Source: Leishmania donovani (lineage: Eukaryota > Euglenozoa > Kinetoplastea > Trypanosomatida > Trypanosomatidae). Taken from it: DNA of 64,000 nucleotides. Below are positions 51,684 through 61,050 of the stretch, piece after piece. Each line of letters starts with the position of its first letter. Within the stretch, counting starts at the first letter, position 1. Both the position numbers and the translations under genes were made by a program. The notes under the pieces are model-generated. The model saw nothing but the letters and a program-made list of their open reading frames with translations. It did no database searches and had not been told where the DNA came from. The stretch covers positions 62,001 through 126,000 of the forward strand of contig NC_018261.1 of NCBI RefSeq assembly GCF_000227135.1, in the 5' to 3' direction.

Positions 51684-53569
51684 GCAGGAACGATGGTGAA
51701 GGGGCTCCCTATCACAGGGGGGGGGGCTACAGAAAACAACAACCTGTGCTGTGGTGTGGAGGAGGCGAAAGCCGTCCATATCTGCGAGGTGGATGAGCCG
51801 GCATCCTCTCATTACCCTCCCCCCCCCCTGCTCGTGCGGTGTAATGGCGCGCAGTGCCTCTTTATACCGTCAGCGAGGAAGGCCTCGAACGGCTCACAGG
51901 AAAGTGCTTGACTGTTAAACGCGCTTGTGCTTGTCTGTATGGGTGGTATGAGGGACACGACGTTGGCGTGGCAAGATCAATTCGCAAGTGCAGCCCCCAC
52001 GCAAGCACACAGCCACGCATGTCTCACATACGCCGTCCTCTCTTGTGCCCTCGCCAGCGCAGGCTGCATGCTCATCAGCTGTGTGATGGCGTGTCGTCTC
52101 GCGTGCGCTACGAAACGTCATCAGGGTTGACGCCCCAAAAGAGAACAAAAAGACTCGGCGGCGAGCGTACCAGCACGAAGCACGCCGCTGTCCACGGGGT
52201 GCTGTGGCTGGGCCTCATGCTCTTCCTCGCTTGTCGCACTTGTTACTGCACCTCTTCCCGCCGACGCATCATGTCTTTGGCGCCGTACCGAACTCGGCGA
52301 GGCCTCTCCTTCCATCCTTGTGCCGCCACCCTACCTTCTCCGCATCGTCTCCCCGTTCTCCGTGGCCGACACATACTGCACACATGCACATACATGCAAT
52401 GCACGCATCTGCTCAGCTACGATGATTGTCACAACAGCATAGCCTTCTTCATTCCTCATCTCCCTGACGCGGTTGCGCACACACACACACACAAGGAAAC
52501 AGCCGCGGACGCGCTCTCTGTTTTCGTCTTCGTTTCCGTTTGTGTTTGCGCCTTGGGTCTTCTTTCGCTTTTCCCTTCGCTGCTCTGTCGCTGCTCTCCC
52601 TCCTCCCCTTGCTCACCGCCGCGACGTTCCGCTCCGGCCGACACACGCACAGCTGCTGCTCTTTCTGTTTTGTTCTTGCGCGTGCCTGGACGTGTGCGTG
52701 TGTGCCTGTCGGCACTGTCTGTACGACTGTACACGGGAGGGCGTAGGGTGCAGTACGATCTTTATCTAAATATATAAGCACTATATTGTTGTTGGTTAAG
52801 GAAGGTGGCCGAAACCGAGCGCGATTTTGCGGTCGCGCGTGTTTTCCTGACGCGTGTGACGTGTGCAAGTGCGTACGGTGTCAAACGGCTCAGCGAGCAA
52901 CACACACAGCACACACTCAAAAAGAAACAGGAGAGGCTTTAACGAGAACGGTTAGCACCGAAACGGCGAACGTTAACGGAAGGAACCGCATCCCCCTCCC
53001 CCTCCTTTCCCCTAACCTCTTCTACGTCGCGACAAGAACAGTGCTCCCGTCATCCCTCTTGTCCCTTTTTTTTTAGGAGGTTCTCTTTCTAATTCTTTCG
53101 GTTGCCTTTTTGGATACTTCTCTTGCCCCTCCCCTCCCCCCATCATCCTTCTTTTTTTTTTGCTGTCTTCTGCCATATCATCGTGTGTTCTTCGCTCCTT
53201 GTTGTTTGGAGGGGGTTCTGCTTTGCTGGTCTTCTCTGTTCCTGCGTGTCCATCACCCTCTCTCTCTCTCTGCGTGCGTCTGCGTCCATCTGAGTGAGTC
53301 AGACGTGACTTCTCGCGCCGCGCGCTCCCTCATTGTTATCATTCGGCTGTTTTTGTTGTTGTTTTGCTTGCCTTGTATCTTCTATCTGCCGCACCGCTGC
53401 GGGCATTACTCAGCCCGCTCCGTCGACGTGGTGCGCCAAGCCGCCGTCTCTTGCCCTTTGCCCGATTCGCTCGCCTCCGCCCTCCTCTTCACCCTCCTTT
53501 CCTATTTCCTCATCTTCCAGGCACTGCACACCGATCCGCCACGTCGTCTCTTGACTGCCGTCTACTGAC
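51684..53569. other. Intergenic region
   Basis: 1.9 kb with no supported gene. A 307-codon frame at 51854-52777 begins with GTG and is Cys/Arg/Ser/His-rich, so it is not accepted. A CA tract occurs near 52479-52492. The last 500 bases are strongly CT-rich. Confidence 0.6.
53476..53520 (+). promoter_or_regulatory. Candidate trans-splice acceptor for the START-domain gene
   Basis: An almost purine-free tract of about 40 bases ends in CATCTTCCAG with AG at 53519-53520. It would give a 49-base 5' UTR without upstream ATG. This is the best-formed acceptor in the window. Confidence 0.6.
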
Positions 53570-54646
53570 ATGCTCAAATTCGTCTCTTCTATCGGTGACG
53601 CCGCGTACAAGGCGGCGTCCAAGACCGGCCTCGCCGCTGGCTCTGAGCAGCCTCCCTACCCGTGCGCCCTCCCTCTGCAGGTGATCGAAGACTGCGAGGA
53701 CACGGAAACCACGGAGCGCGTCCTGAACGATACGTACGCGGCTGTTCAAGACCTTCTGAGCGATGACCTTCCGCTGCTGCACAGCACCATCTCAGACGTG
53801 CAGGCCCACAAGCCCTTTAAGCTGGTAGACTTCACCGATCGCGAGGGCGACATCCGTCTTTTTACTCGTCCCCACGTCGGCTCGTACAACTTTGCCCGCG
53901 TCACGCTCACGCTCGACAGCGTGTCACCGGCGAAGGTGTTGACCTTCATGCACGCCCAAAGCCTGGAGGAGCGCAACCGCTACTCGAACAACCTTTGCCA
54001 GTATGACGTCATCGCCCGCAACCCCGAACTGCCGGCGCAGTACATCGGCAACGACAACGACCACCTCGAGGAACTCTGCCGCATGGGCATCCGCGACTGG
54101 CATGTGGAGTACAACCGGTACAGCGCCCCGCCTCCTGTGGCGGCCCGAGATTTCATCTACCTTGTCGAGAAGCGCTATGTTCCGGAGCAGCGGTGTTACT
54201 ACATCTACGGCACGAGCGTTGACTACCGCGATACGGCCGGCATCACCATCGAGAAGGACAACTGCGTGCGCGGCGCCGTCGTGTTTGGCTGGCGCTTCCA
54301 ACATGTCGGCCGCAAGACGTACTGCACGTACGTGTCCTGCATGAGCCCGAACGGCTGGGCGCCGACCTTCATTGTGGGCTGGATGAAGACCGCGATCGCA
54401 AAGGAGCTTCAAAACGCGCGGCGAGTGCTGTACCAGGATGTGCCGTCCTGCCACACCGCCGGCGCGTCCTCCGAGTACGTCAGGGGTGCCCTGGCGACGT
54501 ACGACGCGCCCATTACATCTTGTCGGCAGAACAAGCCGAATAGAAATCATTCGTCGTCCAAGTCGTCCGCGCAGAAGCTCGGCGATGCCATGAAGCATGA
54601 GGAGCGGCGGCTGCTGGAGGACGAGAAACCCATTGTGTTTGAGTGA
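53570..54646 (+). CDS. START-domain lipid-transfer protein
   Basis: A protein of 358 residues. Residues about 45-290 fit a START domain. Successive strands and helices include FKLVDFTDREGDIRLFTRPH (about 82-101), the strand pair VTLTLDSVSPAKVLTFMHAQ, the YDVIARNPEL turn, and WHVEYNRYSAPPPVAARDFI (about 180-199), where the PPP.aaRDF pattern is typical of the family. It closes with TYVSCMSPNGWAPTFIVGWM and a C-terminal amphipathic helix containing AIAKELQNARRVL. START domains bind a single lipid (phospholipid, sterol or ceramide) in a hydrophobic tunnel. The ligand cannot be read from sequence. There is no membrane segment or signal peptide. The tail (from about 310) is Ser/Lys/Glu-rich. The start at 53570 lies 49 bases after a strong splice acceptor. 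Confidence 0.87.
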   Translation: MLKFVSSIGDAAYKAASKTGLAAGSEQPPYPCALPLQVIEDCEDTETTERVLNDTYAAVQDLLSDDLPLLHSTISDVQAHKPFKLVDFTDREGDIRLFTRPHVGSYNFARVTLTLDSVSPAKVLTFMHAQSLEERNRYSNNLCQYDVIARNPELPAQYIGNDNDHLEELCRMGIRDWHVEYNRYSAPPPVAARDFIYLVEKRYVPEQRCYYIYGTSVDYRDTAGITIEKDNCVRGAVVFGWRFQHVGRKTYCTYVSCMSPNGWAPTFIVGWMKTAIAKELQNARRVLYQDVPSCHTAGASSEYVRGALATYDAPITSCRQNKPNRNHSSSKSSAQKLGDAMKHEERRLLEDEKPIVFE

Positions 54647-55459
54647 GCGAAGGAGTGAAAGGCAGCTCACAGATGGGGAAAAGGCAGGCGAGGAAAGGGA
54701 AGAAACGGCGCAAGCTAAGAAAGGAAAGGGCAGGCGGCGGCGTTCCTGATTAGGGGACGGGTGAGGGGGAGGGAGAAGGGGCGAGCACCGTGCAGGCTGG
54801 ATGCACCAAAACGGATCAATGGAGTGCCGCACAAGGAGCACGAGGTATCGAAGCGCGCACGCAGCAGACATGGAAGGTGGGAGTGGCATGTCAAGCGAAG
54901 GTGTACCTCAGTGTCTCTGTTTGTGCGTTTGAGCGACTGCGTGACTCAGCAGCGCTCCATCTGTGGCCGCATGAGTGCTTCTCGTTCTAGCACTTTTCGT
55001 TCCTGTTGTTGTCGTTGTTTTTTTCTGGGGAGGGGGGGCTTCTACCGCGTCTCCCCCCTTCCACGCTATCCCCCACCGACATCCCACTACAACCGCCTCC
55101 ACGTCAAGACTCGTCCACCTGAGTCGGTGCCCTTGATGTGTTTGTGCGCGGTCATCCGCGGCTGCTCTTCCCGTGATGGCCCGAGTACGCAACGCGTCCC
55201 TCAGCAGATAGAAACATGCCGTCCCTCGCGTTGCGGGTCCGGCGCCACCCGGTGAATGGCGAGTTATCGCGGTTGTCTCGACAGCCTTAACGCCCCGCAT
55301 AGATATGTGTAGATCTGTGTATGTGTAACCCATATTTCCCTTGAGCATCTTCCTTCACGTGCACGCGGTCTCGTCTCCCCACCCCCACCCCTCCCAACAT
55401 TTCTTTTTTCCTTTGTTTGTCACTCATGATTTCGATGTTCATCTTCTGGCGTCTATACG

Positions 55460-55492
<33 letters not shown>

Positions 55493-55929
55493 CCATGTAT
55501 ATGTATGTAGTGTTCCCTCTCTCTCGGCGGTCTGCAAGCGCGGGTTTGCCCGCTTGCCTGCTCGCCTGAATTTTATGTGGTGCGTGAATGTATGCGTGTG
55601 TGGAAGAATGCGGGCGCCTCCCTGAGAAATCCGTGTCTCTCGTTATGCTTCTCTCTCCTTCCCTTCTCCCTTTTTTTTTCGTCTTGTCCCGTCTCCGATA
55701 TCCGTACGATCCTCTCCTCTCTCGCTCTCGCTCTCTCTATCTCTTGGTCCTGTCGCCCATGGCACGCTCGTCTCTCCGTCCGTGCGCTCTGTGCAATCAT
55801 GCAGGTGTGCGTAATTCATGCGTCTACGCATGTGTATATCGTGTATATATGTATATGAATGTAGTATGTAGTATGCGTTATGTCTGCTATGCCAAAGACG
55901 TGCCTGGGACAGAGAACGCTGACGGCCAA
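54647..55929. other. Intergenic region before the retroposon remnant
   Basis: 1.3 kb with no supported gene. It starts purine-rich (AG-rich to about 54780). It then includes a TA microsatellite at 55469-55492 and a CT-rich tract at 55640-55760. The translated frames are low-complexity. Confidence 0.55.
55469..55492. repeat. (AT)12 microsatellite
   Basis: Twenty-four bases of perfect alternating A and T, the longest AT dinucleotide run in the window. Confidence 0.92.
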
Positions 55930-56207
55930 CTCTCGCTCGCCCCTCCTCCGCGCCTCCTTGTCTCCCTCCACAAACCAGCAGGTGGGTGCTCCAGCACCTG
56001 CGGAAAGTTTTGGACGCCCACGAGCCCGTCATTATCATATTCCACTGATCCCACCCCCATAGGGGTCCCTCACTCACGCGATAGGAACTATGTCGGAGAG
56101 GGATTTGGTGTGTGTGGCTTCGGCCTTCACGGTGCAGAGGGGGCGCCGCTTCCGTTGAGTTCCGACGGGCTGGTGCTGGAGCAGTCGCTGAGCACGGGCT
56201 TTTCGTG

Positions 56208-56925
56208 NNNNNNNNNNNNNNNNNNNNNNNNNNNNNNNNNNNNNNNNNNNNNNNNNNNNNNNNNNNNNNNNNNNNNNNNNNNNNNNNNNNNNNNNNNNNN
56301 NNNNNNNNNNNNNNNNNNNNNNNNNNNNNNNNNNNNNNNNNNNNNNNNNNNNNNNNNNNNNNNNNNNNNNNNNNNNNNNNNNNNNNNNNNNNNNNNNNNN
56401 NNNNNNNNNNNNNNNNNNNNNNNNNNNNNNNNNNNNNNNNNNNNNNNNNNNNNNNNNNNNNNNNNNNNNNNNNNNNNNNNNNNNNNNNNNNNNNNNNNNN
56501 NNNNNNNNNNNNNNNNNNNNNNNNNNNNNNNNNNNNNNNNNNNNNNNNNNNNNNNNNNNNNNNNNNNNNNNNNNNNNNNNNNNNNNNNNNNNNNNNNNNN
56601 NNNNNNNNNNNNNNNNNNNNNNNNNNNNNNNNNNNNNNNNNNNNNNNNNNNNNNNNNNNNNNNNNNNNNNNNNNNNNNNNNNNNNNNNNNNNNNNNNNNN
56701 NNNNNNNNNNNNNNNNNNNNNNNNNNNNNNNNNNNNNNNNNNNNNNNNNNNNNNNNNNNNNNNNNNNNNNNNNNNNNNNNNNNNNNNNNNNNNNNNNNNN
56801 NNNNNNNNNNNNNNNNNNNNNNNNNNNNNNNNNNNNNNNNNNNNNNNNNNNNNNNNNNNNNNNNNNNNNNNNNNNNNNNNNNNNNNNNNNNNNNNNNNNN
56901 NNNNNNNNNNNNNNNNNNNNNNNNN
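56208..56925. other. Assembly gap (718 N)
   Basis: A run of N inside the candidate retroposon remnant. Open frames that cross it are meaningless. A repeated element here would explain why the assembly failed. The number of N may be an estimate. Confidence 0.99.
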
Positions 56926-57137
56926 AGCGGCTATGAAGCGACGTGGGAAGCGGGGTGTGGGCTGCGTTCGAGGCAGGGGCCGTGCTCCGACGACTGAGCC
57001 GGCGCATCGCCGTACCCGCGCGTCTCCCGCTGCTTTGCGCCACGCGATGGGTGCCTGTGACACGGGCCAGAGGGGGAGGGGCGGTGGTGGCGTGCAGTTC
57101 ATGCGCCACGGTAGCGAAATGCACGCGTTGCCGAAGA
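56926..57137 (+). repeat. 212-bp exact direct repeat, copy B
   Basis: Identical to 45487-45698 in the same orientation and starting exactly at the edge of the gap. The match stops at GCCGAAGA; here TGTTTCACGAGC follows instead of the A-rich stretch. With no mismatch in 212 non-coding bases, either the copy is very recent or the contig end was misassembled with sequence from the other locus. Confidence 0.95.
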
Positions 57138-57560
57138 TGTTTCACGAGCGCTGTAAAGCGCGCTTTCCGTCTCCAACGCCTCTCCCCTCCAATGGAAACC
57201 GAAGAGCAAGCAGAAGGCAAGAAAAAAGTTGGAAAGCGCACATAGACGGGCTGCAGCTGAGCAGACAGAGCGAGGCCTGCCCATCGTCTATCTTACCACG
57301 CCTCAGCTGCCCTCCGTGGGTGCGTCGTGTCACGACAGTACCTAAGAGTTGGAAAGGGGTGGTGGCTGCTAGTGCTAGTGCCTCACCTCAGTCTGCTATG
57401 CTCCCAGTCTCTCCCTCGTCGACGCTGCCAGGGAGCTACCAGAGTACACTGGATAGGCTGAGAGAAAGAGCGATGTCGCTGCCTCATCGACTGACCGCCT
57501 TCTTTTTTATCTTTCGTCTCAGTGGCACCTCCGTTCGCGGGTCGTGATGCGCGACGCCAT

Positions 57561-57907
57561 GGGTGACGCGTAGGGGAGGGGGGCGGCACGCATGCGATAG
57601 AGGCAGCAGCGACGGTGGTCGCCTCGGTCTCTTTGCCTGCCTAGCCCTACCTTGCAGCTTCCACATTTGTGTTGTGCCCTGCAGCCTTCCTCTTGTACTG
57701 TCTCGTCTGATGTCCAATCCGTCGCCCCCCCCCCTTCCCTCCCTCCCTCCCTCTTCACCGCGCAGACACGCCCCACCGCGGCAGCGTCATACCCGTGCCT
57801 CTCGCAAGCAAAGGCGCACTCAGCACGCTCACACGCACGCAGCGAGGCGGTGAGACAGAGAGACAAGCAGCCGTATAACAAAAAGGGAAAATATTTAGAT
57901 GTGACGC
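57561..57907. other. Region between the retroposon remnant and the DHS gene
   Basis: About 350 bases with no gene. The right half holds the splice signal and presumed 5' UTR of the deoxyhypusine synthase gene; the left half shows no clear coding pattern. Confidence 0.55.
57722..57765 (+). promoter_or_regulatory. Candidate trans-splice acceptor for the DHS gene
   Basis: A run of C followed by repeated CTTCCCTCC units ends in ACCGCGCAG with AG at 57764-57765, giving a 142-base 5' UTR with no ATG before the start codon at 57908. Confidence 0.55.
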
Positions 57908-59713
57908 ATGGCGAATATTGCGGAATCTGCCGTGCTGGTGTCCTCGGCCTCCTCGGCGCAGGCGGTCGCGAAGCTGACACAAGTTCGGGGCCCCACGTCG
58001 GGCTTCGACAAGGCCCAACACATCATCGGTTCCTACTCAACGATGGGATTCCAGGCGACAAACTACGGCCTCGCCCGCTCCATCGCCCAGCGCATGATTC
58101 GAAAGCAGCCCCCTTCGAAGGTGTATCAGATAAAGGATGGCAAGTACGTACTGGTGCCGCCCGATGTCGGCGAGGACGGGAAGACGTTGCAGCAAGAGCA
58201 TGTCTACCCGAACCTGTTCATGGGTGTGACTGCCAACCTCATGGGCACTGGCTGTCGCGAGGCGGTTCGCTTTCTTGTGCAGGAGGGTGTTGTCCATCGC
58301 TCGCTCGAAGCGTCTGCTCCCGCGTCAGCAGACGGAACAGACGACCAGCTAATGTTTGCGCGACTCAAGAGGGAGTACGTCGAGACGTACGGTGGCCCTC
58401 CACACCCGGATGAGGAGATACCTCGCGCTCACAGCTTCCTGTGCGCCATCGTCGTGAGCGGCGGTGGTGTGGAGCACGACCTGCGCCGCGCCTGCACGGC
58501 TTACACACTGCACCACTACGCCAGCGAAGCACAAGGACATGTAAGCAGTACTGTATCCTCGGAGGCCACAGCGCCGCCGAAAGGCCTACAGCAGAGGGCG
58601 GAAAAGCCTCTCGGCACTCGCGCGGCGGCCGGCACAGCGAAGCCAGCGCGCTTCGGCAACGTCGAGTATCCACGGCAGGGCAGCACCGGCTCTGAGCTAT
58701 TCGACTGCCTCATGCGCACATTTGTTCAGCGACTCTGCGCCCGCCAGGCGCGGTTGCGCGCAGCTGCTATGGCGAAGCCGATTCCTGACAAGTACGACGA
58801 CGTGTGTAGCTGGTCCGTCACCCCCAGCGAGGTGTGGGCGCTGTGCGGGTTGTGGCTGGTCGACATGCTCGCGGAGGCGCTAGGGGCTGTGCAGAGTTGC
58901 ACGTCTCGCTTGACGAGCGGTTCTGCGGTGGGCACTGCAGAATCCGTCACCGCGAACGGGAAGGGGCCGGAAGCAGATCGAGATGCACACATTGCTACAT
59001 CGGCGTCGTATCGTGCGGAAGCACTCGCCAGGGCACGCACAACTGTTGTCTACTGGGCAGCCCTGCAGCAAGTCTCTCTGTTCAGCCCCTCCTTCGTCGA
59101 CGGCGACATCACGAGCTACCTGTTGCCCACGCCTGCCCCGGCAGCCCGTCCTGCGCACCGAAAAGGCGGCTCAGTTGCGGACGAGAACGCCGGCAATTCG
59201 AAGGAGTTGAAGAGAAGTCGAAAAGCCTCCTCGTCTTCGTCCACGTCGGCCACCGCGGTGAAGGTCAAGCCTCCGGTGGTGGAGCGCCTGCAGGTCGATC
59301 TCGTCCGTGACGTGTACTCGATCAACAAGCTCGCCATGCTCAGCAAGAAGACGGGCATGCTCATCTGTGGTGGTGGTGTCGTGAAGCATCACGTATGTAA
59401 CGCCAACCTCATGCGCAACGGCGCCGACTTCACCATCATCCTGAGCAACGGGCAGGAGTTCGACGGCTCTGACGCCGGTGCCAAACCCGAGGAGGCACTT
59501 TCGTGGGGGAAGGTACGGATGGAGGGGGCGTTCGTGAAGGTGTACGGAGAGGTCAGCACGTACCTCCCGCTCCTGCTGGCGGAAGTCTTCGTGCCCGCGG
59601 TGCGGCAGCGTAGGGCAACGGACGACGCGCAGCCGCGCAGGAAGCGATCCTCGCGAGGCGCGCGTCCGCCGCAAGACGTCTCCGGGCACTCCCACCCGTG
59701 TCTTGGAGAATGA
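57908..59713 (+). CDS. DHS: Deoxyhypusine synthase (enlarged Leishmania form)
   Basis: A protein of 601 residues. It catalyses the NAD-dependent transfer of the aminobutyl group of spermidine to a lysine of eIF5A, the first step of hypusine formation. Recognisable blocks in order are GFQATNYGLARSIAQRMI (about 47-64), NLFMGVTANLMGTGCREAVR (about 102-121), VVSGGGVEHDLRRA, then MLICGGGVVKHHVCNANLMR near 488-507, RNGADFTIILSNGQEFDGSD, and EEALSWGKV with the catalytic Lys at 535, which forms the covalent intermediate. Other eukaryotic enzymes have about 370 residues. Here at least three low-complexity insertions (around 136-145, 210-245 and 315-365) plus a charged Lys/Ser stretch near 415-450 enlarge it. 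Both the NAD-binding and the lysine motifs are intact, so it should be the active form. Trypanosomatids also carry a second, catalytically weaker paralogue elsewhere. Length and features fit the Leishmania enzyme known as DHS34 (recalled, not searched). Confidence 0.97.
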   Translation: MANIAESAVLVSSASSAQAVAKLTQVRGPTSGFDKAQHIIGSYSTMGFQATNYGLARSIAQRMIRKQPPSKVYQIKDGKYVLVPPDVGEDGKTLQQEHVYPNLFMGVTANLMGTGCREAVRFLVQEGVVHRSLEASAPASADGTDDQLMFARLKREYVETYGGPPHPDEEIPRAHSFLCAIVVSGGGVEHDLRRACTAYTLHHYASEAQGHVSSTVSSEATAPPKGLQQRAEKPLGTRAAAGTAKPARFGNVEYPRQGSTGSELFDCLMRTFVQRLCARQARLRAAAMAKPIPDKYDDVCSWSVTPSEVWALCGLWLVDMLAEALGAVQSCTSRLTSGSAVGTAESVTANGKGPEADRDAHIATSASYRAEALARARTTVVYWAALQQVSLFSPSFVDGDITSYLLPTPAPAARPAHRKGGSVADENAGNSKELKRSRKASSSSSTSATAVKVKPPVVERLQVDLVRDVYSINKLAMLSKKTGMLICGGGVVKHHVCNANLMRNGADFTIILSNGQEFDGSDAGAKPEEALSWGKVRMEGAFVKVYGEVSTYLPLLLAEVFVPAVRQRRATDDAQPRRKRSSRGARPPQDVSGHSHPCLGE

Positions 59714-60424
59714 TGTCGGGACGCGAAAGGCCGGAGTGGGCTGGTGGCGCGCGCGTGTGGGGTCTGGTCTCGCGTACGTGCGCGTTCAGAGAAAAGAAGG
59801 GGGAAGTGTATTGAATGGGGTGCATGCGGCGCGGGGCCATGCGGCGCTCCGTCGCTCCACGCCTTCCCGCCTTCCTACGCGCCTCCGTCGGTTCGCCGTC
59901 GCCACCGCCATCTCTGTCCTTTGGCGCTCTAGCGCAGAGCCATTCCTCCATCACTGCTGCACACAAGGGCACACGCAGGGCAGCAGCACCCATACCCGGA
60001 AGCGTGGAGGGGGTCAGCGGTGCATCAAGCCAGTGCGCGCGTGTTCAGTAACGCGCATCGAGTGAAGGTTCACGGCACTCTTTCTCTTCGTGGGCGACAA
60101 GAGGGCTCCTCCGCCTTGCTGATCTTTTCCTTCTCTCGAATCTAAGCCAGCCATCGATGCGGACGGCCGTGCGAGTCGCACCGGTGGAAGGGGCGAATCG
60201 CATCGCGCGAGCATAAACAGCGACAGCAGGTAAAGCAAAGGAAAGACACACAGGAAGGACATGGTCGATCCCGTAGCAGATGCAAGGCGCACCAGCTTTT
60301 ACGAGGTTGCGGCGCGCGCATAATTGCCCCTCATACACCCCTCCCCCTCCCACGCGCGCCAGCGGAATTCATGAGGAGATGGCTCGGTGGGGAGTGGCTC
60401 TTGGGCGGTGAAAAGCGTGGGGGT

Positions 60425-60610
60425 GGGGGGGGGGGGGGGGGGNNNNNNNNNNNNNNNNNNNNNNNNNNNNNNNNNNNNNNNNNNNNNNNNNNNNNNNNNN
60501 NNNNNNNNNNNNNNNNNNNNNNNNNNNNNNNNNNNNNNNNNGGGGGGGGGTTGGTGGTGGGGGGGTGTGTTGGGGGGGGGAGAGGGGGGGGGGGGGGGGG
60601 GGGGGGGGGG
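60425..60610. repeat. Poly-G tracts around a gap
   Basis: Eighteen consecutive G lie at 60425-60442, directly before 99 unknown bases. After the gap come nine G, short G/T-mixed runs and a run of 27 G at 60584-60610. The + strand is therefore G-rich here, opposite to the C/T bias of other splice regions, and could form G-quadruplexes in DNA or RNA. Length is unreliable because such runs stop sequencing. Confidence 0.9.
60443..60541. other. Assembly gap (99 N)
   Basis: A run of N set within poly-G sequence. The homopolymer itself is the probable cause of the gap. Confidence 0.99.
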
Positions 60611-60831
60611 CGGAATAGGGGAGAAAGGGTATTGCCCACTGGAAGGGCATCGAAGCGAGCAGAGCGCTAAAAGAGTTGCCGCCTACGCACACACACACAC
60701 ATACACCTCCTTGCTCTCTTCGCCCTCCCCCTCCCCCATCCCCACCCCCTGATCTCGGTTATTGCTCTGAGGTGCTCCTCGTAGCTCGAGTCTCGCACTC
60801 GCCACGCCCGCTGCGGCATATCATGCGCCCC

Positions 60832-60896
60832 CCTCCCACCCTCCTTCTTTTCCCCTCGTTCTTCGTCTCGCCATCACTGTCGTTCTCTGCCGCCAG
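60832..60896 (+). promoter_or_regulatory. Candidate trans-splice acceptor for the BCS1-like gene
   Basis: A C/T-rich tract with TCCTTCTTTTCCCCTCGTTC ends in CTGCCGCCAG with AG at 60895-60896, leaving a 154-base 5' UTR. Confidence 0.5.
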
Positions 60897-61050
60897 GAAG
60901 TGGTCTGCCAAGTTCTCTTGGCCGCCCTTCTCCCTCTCTCATCGGATACACATGCCCCCACATCCGCGGCGAGCACCAACACACACTCACAAGGGCGGAA
61001 ATCTGTTCACAAGCGCATCCATTGCACGCTGAGCGGCCCTCCTCGATCAA

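Larger units (their letters stand above)
55930..57560 (+). mobile_element. Candidate degenerate ingi/L1Tc-type retroposon (DIRE)
   Basis: Two stretches of broken coding sequence in the same orientation read like parts of a non-LTR retroposon. First, in the frame of 55983, an endonuclease-like segment LPPQTSR then WVLQHLRKVLDAHEPVIII leads into FH-stop-SHPHRGPS, where active elements have GDFN(S/A)HHxxWG; a second stop follows at 56082, then AEHGLFV just before the assembly gap. Second, after the gap, a reverse-transcriptase-like region has PPWVRRVTTVPKSWKG (about 57311-57358). Frame-shifted LSLLCSQSL (57387-57413) stands where SYRPISLL is expected. It ends with DRLRERAMSLPHRLTAF and FFIFRLSGTS, resembling the ...QFGFRxGxST block. 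Order and a spacing of about 1.3 kb (including 718 unknown bases) fit an EN-RT protein. Stops, frameshifts and loss of the FADD part make it a dead remnant. The outer limits are approximate. Confidence 0.5.
59714..61050. other. Intergenic region with poly-G tracts and a gap
   Basis: 1.3 kb with no supported gene. It holds an assembly gap flanked by long G runs and then C/T-rich DNA leading to the acceptor of the last gene. Confidence 0.6.

Noticed and set aside
51854..52777. 307-codon plus-strand open frame
   Set aside because: No ATG start (GTG), composition of translated UTR repeats, and it lies between good genes where the 3' and 5' UTRs are expected.
55588..57241. Long open frames on both strands crossing the 718-base gap
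   Set aside because: They exist only because N was read as open; no continuous protein can be claimed.
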